From: Isoetes taiwanensis
Taxonomy: Eukaryota > Streptophyta > Lycopodiopsida > Isoetales > Isoetaceae
Reading direction: 5' to 3'
DNA length: 64,000 bases
Assembly (NCBI GenBank): GCA_021234155.1
Contig: JAJEKV010000112.1
Location: 1,269,032-1,333,031 of the forward strand
The notes under the pieces are model-generated. The model was not told the DNA's origin, made no database searches, and saw only the letters and a program-made list of their open reading frames with translations. A program made the translations under genes and the position numbers. Of this stretch, positions 34,270 to 43,847 are shown piece by piece (positions within the stretch are counted from its first letter, which is position 1; each line of letters opens with the position of its first letter).

Positions 34270-35190
34270 TATAGGAAAGTGGCTTTCCTTTTTTTCTTGT
34301 AATAATAGTTAATTATGGTTATTAGCTAATTATTATAGTGTTCTTCCTGTCTATGCAGAATCTATGGCTCGCTTTTTAGTTGGATCAAGATCTCAAAAGA
34401 TAAAAGATAAGAGGCGCAAACGATGTTTCCTTGTAGATGATGAATGTGAACAGGATTGAGGTGTTTTTATCATGATATGGACAAGACAAGAGCTTTAAGT
34501 TTTACTTCTCCTTGTATGCAAACCGGTTAAAATGCTTAAAGGTTTTCTTTACTTCAAGATATAACTCTAAGTATGCTTTTTTAAGTTAAAATCAAAAGCT
34601 CTAAAATTCTCTTTGGCGCCAATCAACTATGATCTATGACGTAAAGTTTTTTGTTTTTACATGAATAGATGTTGCTGAAACGGTAATTAGGTGGAAGTAG
34701 AAAGTTCTATATTCTAGTGAAAGTTTGAGCTTTATTCTATATCTAACTTTACAATGCCTTGTTAATCAATGACATAAATATAACATCTCAAAGCCACTCT
34801 CATCGAAATGGGTGCATTTAAATGCACATTTTAAATCATAAACAAAAAAACCCCCTAAACCATCCTTAAAAAAACCCTCTAAAAATTTGCACTCAAACAA
34901 TCACGACAAAGAAAGTGATATTGTGAACGAAATAATGAAACTTGGGTTTCTTTTTAACTTCATGTTGGGAACGTATAACAAAACATGTGAAATGCCATTG
35001 GGACAGAGTTTTTGGAGTAGCAAAAATACTTCGGAACAGGAATAGAGAGTTTTAGGAATGGCACATGGTTGGAACGTATGGCGGCATGGAAAGTGGGAAG
35101 AGGATTCCAGGGGTCCTGTGACCGGCGAGAGCCGGGAGCGGGTCCTGGAATCGTCGACCTACTTTCCAGCTGCCACAAAATGGCAACTCC
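34270..35190. other. AT-rich intergenic stretch, copy B
   Basis: It lies between the methyltransferase gene and the next spliced remnant. It is matched in copy A. No gene, RNA or repeat was recognised. Confidence 0.35.
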
Positions 35191-35199
35191 GAGGTTACC

Positions 35200-36837
35200 T
35201 GCGCGTGACCTGTTGAGCGGAATCATGTTGCCACTTTTCTATTCGGGAGGCAGAACCAGCGAGCCAGTTTCCATGTTGTGTATTAGAACGAGAACGGAGT
35301 GTGCAACGAAGTTGTGAGTATCTATGCTTGCCACTAGGGGAGGGTGGCCGTTCACGACGACAGACCCATGCGCGGATGTGGCAAGCCCGTTCCCACACGT
35401 GGCAAATATGTGCGGAGGGCTTCCATAGTTTCCACTTAAGGCTCGATGGTGGAGAAACGCAACTCCATGGCGGTCCACCGAGGGCTTTGCCATAATCATA
35501 GAAGGCAGCCTTAGGAGTCTTGTTGCTAGATATCACTTCAAAAGTCCTGCCAGAGTTATTAGAGTTTATGCATCATGTTTGGCACAAGGATTCCCAGCTC
35601 TTGTACATGGATTGATAGCTTTCTTTTGGGATCGTAATCTGCTCCACAGGTAATTATTTTCTTGTATGCTCAGGCCTCTTACTGCTAAAAGTTCTTGCTT
35701 CTCTCTTGTAATGTAATAGATAAACTGGTATCAGGCCTGATTGTCAATTTTTTCAGAAAGATTACTCGTGGCATCATTTTTACCTTTTAAATCTTTCATG
35801 AAGACATCATCTTTATCTTTTAATTTTAGTGCATTTAATCATCTTGGTTTCAATTTCGGCAAAGTTCATTGCAGAGTAGGCCTTGCATTAGAAAAGTATC
35901 TGATAACTTGGCAAAGTAGTCGGTCAGGCTTCTGGATCAAACTATTGATATATCTTTTACATGTAACTTAGAGGTAAACAAGTTTGCATTTTTAGAAGTT
36001 ATTTTTCATTCATTTATTCTTAATGTTTCTATATTCTATAATATACTCTTGACATGTAAAGCTGTTATTAGTATCAAGTTTTTCCAGATTGTATCTTCAT
36101 GTTGTCATATTATGTGTCATAGTAAAAAATCCACTTTTCATTGCATCAGAAATAGCTTCTAGTAGTATTGGTATGTCAGAATAGATGAAGTGACTAGTAT
36201 TTTTGAAAAGTATATTTTCGTGGCATCTTGATGAGAGAGCCTGTAGCTCCCTGCTTGCAAGAAATTTGAGGTTCAAGTCCTCGGCCCCCAAAAGCCTACA
36301 CTTAACTTAATTAACTTACTGAACACCAAAAAATCTAATAGCTTGTACTTTAAGCGTGATCACAACTTGTATAAGTTAATGATCTCATAGCGTGATCACA
36401 ACTTGTATAAGTTAATGATCTCATAAGTATGGTTTCTTCTACACTGATATGTTATGATATGACAGCTAAGTATCCTTTGTAATTTCTTTAATGATTTTAT
36501 AATTATGGTTCCTTCTGCACTGGTATGACAGCTGGTTTTCCTCTCTCTTTTATACTAATAGTTAGTTTTCCTTTCTCTTATACTAATAGTTAATTGTTTT
36601 TATTTGGCAGATCAGCCTATCATGCCCATCACAAGATCTAGGCTGGACACTAACGCTGTCAATGATGCTCCAGCATCAGTCCAAATTCTGAAAAAGAAGA
36701 GGGTCAACATGCCTCAATCAAGGAAGAAGGCTTTGCACAATCGACCTCGCATTCCTCTATCTCAGCCAAGAGCATTCAATATGGCTGCCTATAAAATGAG
36801 GAAACAGTATGCGATTAAAGAGCAAAAGGCGTTTTGA
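35200..36837 (+). pseudogene. Unrecognised spliced gene remnant, copy B
   Basis: The last part of one exon, 35520-35649, reads ARYHFKS, then VIRVYASCLAQG, then LVHGLIAFFWDRNLLHR, and ends at CTCCACAG|GTAATT. The next exon starts after TTTGGCAG at 36611 and runs to a stop at 36835. It encodes a basic tail (RSRLDTN...ILKKKRVN...SRKKALHNRPRIPLSQPRAF). The upstream part (35200-35520) is frame-broken. The protein is not recognised. The basic tail might bind nucleic acid or act as a nuclear signal. It lies on the same strand and downstream of the methyltransferase gene, and whether the two belong to one transcription unit cannot be told. Confidence 0.5.
36354..36425. repeat. 36-base exact tandem repeat (two units)
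   Basis: Units 36354-36389 and 36390-36425 are identical, starting GCGTGATCACAACTTG. The site lies in the intron of the unrecognised spliced remnant. Two degraded units are also visible near 16425-16500 in copy A. Confidence 0.85.
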
Positions 36838-36839
36838 AG

Positions 36840-37280
36840 AGCATGAACCAACTGGATTTCCTCTTTATGTGCATATGGCCAGAGCAAATTAATTTCTTCT
36901 AAGCATGCTTCAATTGTTACATCATAAGTTATAGGTTATGTAAATGTATTTTGTATGCTTGTAGGCTTGGAATTGTATGTCATCCAAGTAATGTATCTGG
37001 GGCATGCTGCAGGTTATGACATTATTTCTTCTTGTGGGAGCAGCCCCGTAGTTGCTTTTCAACCCAGTCAATGGAATATGCACTTTGTTTGACAATTTTT
37101 AGACTTTTCTAATGTTGTTTGACAATTGGACTATTTATGTTGTACAGCCAGATTGTTTTTGCGCTCTGGTTGAGATGTAAAACAGTGGGAACTTTGTGGA
37201 TTTGCTTCAATAAAAGAATGCTTAACAATTTTTGATCATGTTTGCTGTTAAAAGAAAGCTGGTTCTCTTCAATTTTGGAA
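36840..37280. other. Intergenic stretch
   Basis: AT-rich sequence follows the stop of the spliced remnant. No supported gene. Confidence 0.3.
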
Positions 37281-37418
37281 GGAGAAATTTCACTCACCTT
37301 GAAATTTCTCCAAGAAATTTTGAGTTGACTCAGCCCTACGCCCGCGGAGCAGCCAAAGTGGCGCCGCCGTTCTCCTTCAAAATTTTTGGAGAAATTTCAA
37401 CGGTGAGTGAAATTCTCC
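37281..37418. repeat. Fold-back pair
   Basis: The left arm 37281-37311 and right arm 37388-37418 are near-complementary over 31 bases. The left arm is itself a palindrome, GGAGAAATTTC and GAAATTTCTCC around a 9-base loop. The 76 bases between are GC-rich. Confidence 0.75.
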
Positions 37419-38023
37419 GACGAAATTTTAAGCACCTAAAAATTTAGCCCGTTCTTGATTGATTCATCCTTGAAACTCTGATGCGGCTAGATTTAGAGTT
37501 CAACAAACTCGATGCGACCTTCTTATATAAAACAAGCAAGCTTTGGCTATGGCAAACAAGCTTTGGCTATGGCTACCGAAAGAAGCCCTGTATCCACTGT
37601 TTAAACTGTAACCTAGTTTTATATGAGAAGAAAAATGGTCGCCTCTATGTAGTATTTTCGCTCTTCATTCTCAACCCTCACATCTTTTTGCGGTATTTCC
37701 TTCAATCTCAATCCACGGCTGAAAACTTGGGATTCCAAATTTTTAGCCTTGGCTATCTTTGTTTCCAAATTTTGGCTTGGCATTTCCGACCATGGCTATG
37801 ATGCTTGAAACCACCGCTCACCGCTAACCGCCATCTCGAATGAAACGTAGATGAAGAAGCTTAAAAAAAAAAAAAACAGAGATGAAAACAGAGACGGAAA
37901 AACAGAGATGAAGAGGCGGTCGAGAGGCCGGGCTCAAAACCGTCGAGACAATTCAACATAATTTTTCGTTTTGAAAAAACTAGTTGAATTAGGGCGAAAT
38001 TTTTAGGTGCTTAAAATTTCGTC
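37419..38023. mobile_element. MITE-like element, 605 bp
   Basis: The terminal inverted repeats are 32 bases with one mismatch, starting GACGAAATTTTAAGCACC (37419-37450 and, inverted, 37992-38023). The interior is AT-rich and non-coding. A 16-base poly-A tract lies near 37863. No target-site duplication is clear, since the left flank abuts the fold-back arm. Relics lie in copy A. Confidence 0.7.
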
Positions 38024-38430
38024 ATTGTAGCCTTCAATGGGCTGCCTAGTATCCTAGGGGGCTGCCACCTTAGCCGTGGTGGTACCACTACCCCTACCTC
38101 TTTGACACCTTATAGCTTGAGGTGGCATTATGTACTTGACATGTTGTTAGGCTTGTAGTGTAGGTTATCTTGCTGGGCACGCTACCATGTCCCATGCATA
38201 GGTTAAGTGAGCAGCCAATGGACACCCTCCCCTAAGCCCTAATACGATACCCCGTTAAAATTCCAACCACCATCACCTAAGGGTGGAATGGTGTGAAGTT
38301 ATTTTTAAGAAAATCACGGGCTTTGTCCAAGCGTATAGGACGTGTCTGTTTTGCTTGTGTGTAAAACTAGCAAGCTTCAGCTATGGCGGATTCTTTCGCT
38401 CGCCTTCCCACCGCAATTGCTTGATATGCC
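38024..38430. other. Upstream region of the GT31 gene
   Basis: No TATA box is obvious. The stretch is shared with copy A (about 17985-18290), so the promoter was probably included in the duplication. Confidence 0.35.
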
Positions 38431-40487
38431 ATGGCCGGACCGAAGTTCGCCCATCTTGCTATTGCCGCTTCATGCTTCAGCCTCTTGTATTGTGTCGTCC
38501 TTCTCGCTAAACAGCCCTGCCAGTTCTATTTTTCGCTCTCTAAACATGAATCCTTTCTGCGCAGTTCTTCTTTCAGGCAGTTTTTCAATCCAAATGCTCA
38601 TCAACAAGATACAATACAACTTTTAAATGCAGGATCAGAACAGTCTGGGCTAAAATCCGGTGCAGGAGATGCAGAGGTAAGCAATATTTCTGTAAAATCA
38701 GACTCTGTTTATTCAGCTGAGAAAATAGGGCATGAAACAGGGCTAGCGCATATCGTATTTGGCATAGCAGCATCTGCCAGGTTCTGGGATAAGCGGAAAA
38801 ATTATGTGAAGTTATGGTGGAGACCAGAAAAAATGCGGGGATTTGTATGGTTGGATGAGCCGGTAAAAAATTGGTCTGATAATGGGTTTCCTCCGGCAAA
38901 GATTTCCGAGGACATTAGCAGATTTAATTACACCCACAAAAGGGGAACAAGCTCGGCCATAAGAATTTCAAGGATTGTCTCAGAGACAGTCAGATTAGGG
39001 CTGCCAAATGTGCACTGGTTTGTAATGGGAGATGATGATACAGTTTTTATCCCTGATAATCTGGTTATGGTTCTTTCTAAATATGATCATCGCAAATATT
39101 TCTACATCGGATATCATTCGGAGAGCCATGGCCAGAATATTAGATTGTCTTACAACATGGCTTTTGGAGGAGGTGGATTTGCAATAAGTTTTGCTTTGGC
39201 AAATGCCCTTGAAAAAATGCAAGATGAATGTATTCAGAGATATCCATATCTATACGGCAGTGATGAACGGATTCAAGCATGTATAGCCGAATTAGGTGTT
39301 CCTCTTACGGAAGAACCTGGATTCCATCAGGTTAGAACGTCTAAGTCTATGCTCTGTTTTCTGTTCAAAAGTGCAGTATTATATATCATAGTTTATGGCA
39401 TTTGGTATTCAGAGCATGTGACAAAGGATTTAAAAAGTTTGACCATGGTCTCGTTTGATTTTGGTTTATGTAGCTTTAACTTTTAAGTATCAATATTTTG
39501 ATTAAATCAATACATTATGCGCTCTGTCTCTGACTTATCATTGCTCGATTTGATATGGGATTATGCAGTTTGATATTAGGGGAGATGCATTTGGATTACT
39601 TGCTGCTCATCCACTAAATCCACTTGTATCAATGCATCATCTAGATGAGATAAGACCCTTATTTCCAAATATGACACAACTAGAATCCCTGCAACATTTG
39701 AAGAAAGCAATGGAGGCAGATCCTGCCGGACTTCTGCAGCAATCAATCTGTTACGATAGATCAAGAAGATGGTCAGTTTCAATTTCGTTGGGCTACGTTA
39801 CTCAAATTTACAGGGACTTAATCCCTCCTAGGGATTTAGAGCGTCCAGCCAGAACATTTCTGAACTGGAACAGAAGGATTGACGAAATGGGTCTGACGTT
39901 TAACAGCAGAAATGTGTCTAAAGACCCATGCGAGAAACCATATTTATTTTATATGAAGAATTCGATTCAAAAATGCCTCCAGCACCATGAGCACTTATTC
40001 GAGATACTCTGCAAAGAAAGCAGACTGCAGCATTAAAACTGCCTCTCCATCTTCTATTGATCTGGTCCAAGTTGAAAAGGAAACATACAACGAATCCTGG
40101 CACCTGGTACGAATTCTTTCATCAACAAGCTTCAATTCAACTAGTACATTCTCGTGTCCGACAAATTGGACTGTTGATTTAGGGATGAGTTCTTCCAGTA
40201 ATGTGTGATTTTCTGTAACAACAGATGACGTTTTTCATTCGCCTTTTCATTTGGGCTGTCTGTTTAACGGATGGATTACTGCATTCTTGTTAATTGCAAA
40301 TGATTTCTCTTGTTGGGCTGTTGATTCAACTTTAGTGTTTTTTGAATTGGGAGGCTGGTTTTGCTTATCTGCCGGTTTGAATGTTTTGCAGAATCCACGA
40401 AGACAGTGCTGCCGGATTGGGAAAGTGAGTGGAAAGACTATGCATATTCTTGTGGGTAGCTGCAAGGTCGAAGAGATTATCTTTTAG
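38431..40487 (+). CDS. DUF604-type GT31 glycosyltransferase, three exons, one frameshift
   Basis: A type II Golgi enzyme of the plant DUF604 branch of GT31 (fringe/beta-1,3-galactosyltransferase-like). Its substrate is unknown. Exon 1 is 38431-39330, exon 2 39569-40106 and exon 3 40392-40487. Introns are GT-AG and phase 0 (CAG|GTTAGA...TGCAG; CTG|GTACGA...TGCAG). The start gives a signal anchor at about residues 8-25 (LAIAASCFSLLYCVVLLA). Further motifs are AHIVFGIAAS, FVMGDDDTVF (the DxD metal site), FGGGGFAIS, DERIQACIAELGVPLTEEPGFHQ in short (the conserved C-lobe helix), and PRRQCC near the end, ending near CKVEEIIF. The length, about 510 residues, is close to family size. A run of five A at 39969-39973 shifts the frame in exon 2. 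One A fewer would restore it. The gene may therefore be intact with a sequencing error, or newly broken. Confidence 0.85.
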
Positions 40488-40641
40488 AACTAATTTCGCC
40501 CATGTATAAATTGACCTGACCAGAAGCAATAGAAATGGATATGTTTGACACAAATTTCTCAAATTTTCAAATCTTCTACTTGTAATTATCTCTCTTATGT
40601 AATTATGCTTCGAAGCAAAGCTACCTGACCAATGGTGTATG
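40488..40641. other. 3' flank of GT31 gene
   Basis: A short AT-rich 3' flank before the copia LTR. A polyadenylation signal of canonical type is not seen. Confidence 0.3.
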
Positions 40642-40929
40642 TGTTGGGATTTCTAAATCAAGCTCCACAACACATGCCTAAATTCTGGAGATTTCCTTAT
40701 AGTTAGGAAGTGAGTAGTTCGTGCCTTATGTTCGGGCCTTAAGTTCGGGCATAAATCATGCTATGATATGTACTTAAGAGCAGTTCGTATATGAATAGAT
40801 TTTCACTTGCAGTTGCATTTTCGCATTGTTTATCTCTTGTGATCATTCAGTTTCACTGTTCATTTGGTCATACACGAATCACTGTTCATTTGGGTTTGCA
40901 CTCAACACCGCTCATATTATAAGTTTTAA
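40642..40929 (+). repeat. 5' LTR of copia element 1
   Basis: It starts TGTTGGG, as copia-type LTRs do, and ends just before the primer site. The exact 3' end is unclear because the last bases read TTTTAAC and not CA. Confidence 0.6.
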
Positions 40930-40930
40930 C

Positions 40931-40944
40931 GGTTATGGGCCCAC
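40931..40944 (+). promoter_or_regulatory. Half-tRNA primer-binding site
   Basis: GGTTATGGGCCCAC is complementary to the anticodon-arm region of plant initiator tRNA-Met (CAU anticodon in GGGCCCAUAACC). It is not complementary to the tRNA 3' end. Drosophila copia primes this way from a cut initiator tRNA. The match is 14 bases. Confidence 0.75.
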
Positions 40945-42487
40945 TGCGTGCTGAATTTTTTGATTCGTGATAAGTCGTGGTCGTACTTGTTTGTTTAATC
41001 GCTTGCATGCATCGACGCATTCTCTCGGCGACTCTATCTTCTTCATGGAAAACTTCGAACTCTTTCTACCTATGAATGGCGAAGTTCTTCCCCCCATTCA
41101 CCGAAGAATTTTTCACTCTGGAAGTGGCGGATTCGGATGTTGCTAGAAGATAAAGGTCTCTCGGATGTCGTCAATACGGTGGATTTGGGTGGTAGCATGG
41201 CTACCTCGGCCGTCCGATGAGTCCCGTTGAGGTCGTTCTCACTTTGTGCCTCTGCCAACGACCTTCTTGAAGGATCTAAGGCAAGGATGATAATATGTTC
41301 AAGCCTTGAAGATGCTCCCCGCACGACCGGGTGAAGGGGAGCAAAAACACGCCATCGCTAATTTGGCGATATTAGCAAAACCATTTTGCATCGATTTAGC
41401 CGGAATCGATTGGCCTTAAGCAAAAACCCGCACAACCTTCGCCCTCAATGAAGGGGAAGATTTCATGGATCACATTTGCACCATGAAGGATCTGCTTGAT
41501 CGAACTCAATCCAATCGGAGTAGATATTACCAAGATGAAAAGGTATGCATGTTGCTTAATAGTCTTCCACCGTTTGAAGGAATAGTTATCAATATGGAAG
41601 GTCTGGTTATCCGACTATACCTTGAAAAAGCTCGATCGACTAAAGGTCGGGTAATTATTAAGTAAGCAAAACAAGAGTGTATCCAAAGGAGTTTGATGTC
41701 GGCTCTCGGCAAGTTCAAAAGCTTCACCAAAGTAGAAAAATCTTCGTCTAAAGGGCGCAAGATTACTTGTTTTCGTTGTAAAAAGGGCGGGCATTTGGCC
41801 AAAGACTGCAGGGCTCCAGCTCCAATTCCTGCACCTGCACACACCGCAAATGTGGCTGAAGAGGAAGAAGATCCACCCTCTGAGGCAGAAGAACAAAATT
41901 TCATGTCCTTTGAGTATTTATGCACCATGGTTGAAGCTGCAGAGACCAAACAGGATCATCATTGGTATATTGATTCAGGAGCCACAAGTCACATGACTTC
42001 TATGAAGGAGATTTTTGCAAGCTATCACCCTTTATCATCACAACGAATTATCAAAATGGGGGATGACCATAGTCAATATGGTGTGGCTTATGGCACAGTC
42101 AACATAATGCTCAAGCATTCTGTCAAAGCAATTCCAGGGGTGCTGCATGTTCCAGGTCTTCAAAAAAATTTGATCTCTGTTTCAAAGCTCACTGATGCTG
42201 GTTTGGAGGTAAAGTTTTCTAATAAAGCTTGCAACATTTTTAGAAATGGGCATCATCTGTTTGGTGCAATCCGAGTAGGAAATCTCTACAGGATTCAAGG
42301 AGTTGCCAAGCTTGAGAGGGCCAACTTTGTTTCAGAACCACCTACTGGAGACACACTATGGCATTACAGGCTGGAACACATTGCCTTCAAGAAGGTAAAC
42401 ATTCTGGTTGACAAGAGCCTCATCAAAGGGGTCAAGAAGCAACATGCACCATGTAATATTTGCCTTCAGAGCAAAGCAACTCGACAT

Positions 42488-43031
42488 TAGGGTTTTTTTG
42501 AGATTAAAAAAGGGCCTTCAAAACATGCCAACTAAGCCAAATGAAGATGAATGAACTACCAATCAGAAATCAGAGCCTGACGGGTCCAGTAAGCAAAACT
42601 GTTATAACTAACTCACTGGATCACATTTTCTACTATAACTATTGATAGAAAAGTCCAAATGAGCTCTCGTTTAGTGCAATAGATAGATCTCGTTGAGATC
42701 TTTCCAACCTTAGGTGCTTTGCACATATTTTAAGCACTTATGATTGTTTAAACTCCAAAAAATATGATTTTTACTATTTTTTACTATCCTATGGGGTTAA
42801 AAGATATGCAAACCACCCAAGGTTAGAAAGATCTCAATGAGATCTATCTATTGCACCAAACAAGAGCTCATTTGGACTTTTCTATCAGCACTTATACTAG
42901 AAAATGTGATCCAGTGAGTTAGTTATAACTGTTTTGCTGAATGGATTACCAGATCTGTTTTCTGATTGGTAGTTCATATAGCTTAGTCAGCAGTTTTTAG
43001 AAGGCCCTTTTATGATCTCAAAAAATCCCTA
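42488..43031. mobile_element. Fold-back insert, about 544 bp, in copia 1
   Basis: The two halves are inverted copies over almost their full length. The left starts TAGGGTTTTTTTGAGAT and the right ends ATCTCAAAAAATCCCTA. Internal arms (e.g. 'tccaaatgagctc' with 'gagctcatttgga', and 'gatcacattttct' with 'agaaaatgtgatc') are also paired. The flanks are compatible with a TA target duplication. It is non-coding and may be a fold-back MITE. Confidence 0.8.
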
Positions 43032-43332
43032 ATGAGCACATTTTGCAGATAGTGGTGTTCATATCATAATCCATGACTTTAAGTTGATCCATTAGGTGTT
43101 ACAGACATAAGCCCTAAGAAGGAGCAAGATATTGAGTAATTGCCTAAGCAAACCTGTTTGACAGTGAACATTGCATGAGGTTGAACAGTTGATTGAAAAA
43201 GGGACACAGTTAACATTATTGTTGAGTAAATGAAGTAAGAACAGAACAAATAGCTGGGTACAATGGACTGAATAGCTGGCGAGCTTATCCAGATCTTCAC
43301 AGATAAACCATGGGACATATGTATATATTAAA
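43032..43332. other. Stretch between copia elements
   Basis: No copia 1 coding sequence resumes after the fold-back insert. No gene is recognisable. A short antisense ORF (43079-43318) has no motif. Confidence 0.4.
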
Positions 43333-43819
43333 TGTTATGCTCTATGGTTTCATATACGTATGGTGAGGACTATGATCTAAGGTTATTGTGACCTTAGGTT
43401 ATGAAACCATTGGAATAAAATGTAAATAGTATGTTGACCTCGAACAGAGGTCGGTCCAATTATTTGGAGCGAAAAACCTGTTTGAATCTGTCAGTCTTAT
43501 GAGACCTTGACATGCTAGCACCATAGTAGATCGGTCCGGCGAATTGGCCGGGACAGATCCTATATGTAAATCAAACTAGAATAGATACATAGTTCAGTGT
43601 TCGCGGAAGACATTTGTGCTCGAGATTTCCTAAGGTATACTAGATCCAATGTTTCTAAGGAATGATATTATTTGACATTACAAATCTTGGTCATTGCAAT
43701 GGCATGTATTTTGTTTATTGAATGAAGATCCAATATCAAATTGATTAAGTGATTGTTTTGAGTTTGATACTAGAAGGTTTAATAGCACCTTTGAGTTTAT
43801 TATTGCTATAATCCTAACA
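43333..43819 (+). repeat. 5' LTR of copia element 2
   Basis: It begins TGTTATG and ends CCTAACA, with the inverted ends TGTTA/TAACA normal for an LTR. It is 487 bp long and contains a palindromic 'ggttattgtgacctt' region near 43383. Confidence 0.8.
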
Positions 43820-43820
43820 G

Positions 43821-43832
43821 TGGTATTAGAGC
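43821..43832 (+). promoter_or_regulatory. Primer-binding site of copia element 2
   Basis: TGGTATTAGAGC matches the complement of the plant initiator tRNA-Met 3' end (TGGTATCAGAGC) except one base. This is the usual plant copia site. Confidence 0.8.
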
Positions 43833-43847
43833 TAGTTTGCAGACAAC

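Larger units (their letters stand above)
19541..39975. repeat. Direct duplication, copy B (better preserved)
   Basis: This is the second copy of the unit that starts near 757. It runs collinearly from the GC-rich remnant to GT31 exon 2, where copy A stops, and continues into the rest of the gene. Copy B keeps more open frames, splice sites, palindromes and terminal repeats than copy A. The right limit is set by where copy A's sequence ends, just after the equivalent of 'atatgaagaattc'. Confidence 0.85.
40642..42487 (+). mobile_element. Ty1/copia element 1, 3'-truncated
   Basis: The 5' LTR begins TGTTGGGATTTC at 40642 and ends near 40929. A primer site follows at 40931. Gag starts near 41048 with a LWKWRIRMLLEDKGL-type segment (41115-41160), broken by stops. 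An open frame, 41693-42490, then carries a CX2CX4HX4C knuckle (CFRCKKGGHLAKDC), an acidic linker, the aspartic protease motif WYIDSGATSHM and the start of the pre-integrase domain (LWHYRLEH). The element ends where a fold-back insert begins. Integrase, RT and RNase H are absent beyond it, so the element cannot move itself. Confidence 0.85.

Noticed and set aside
36268-36282. GGTTCAAGTCC, resembling a tRNA B box (also near 16340)
   Set aside because: No matching A box, acceptor stem or cloverleaf could be drawn around it. It may be a SINE relic, but the evidence is too thin.
27906-36837. Giant-virus insertion
   Set aside because: No major capsid, polymerase, packaging ATPase or other virus hallmark was seen, so only the weaker 'possible mobile unit' idea is kept.
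43033-43332. Continuation of copia 1 integrase after the fold-back insert
   Set aside because: No frame shows integrase motifs. The small ORFs are unrelated.
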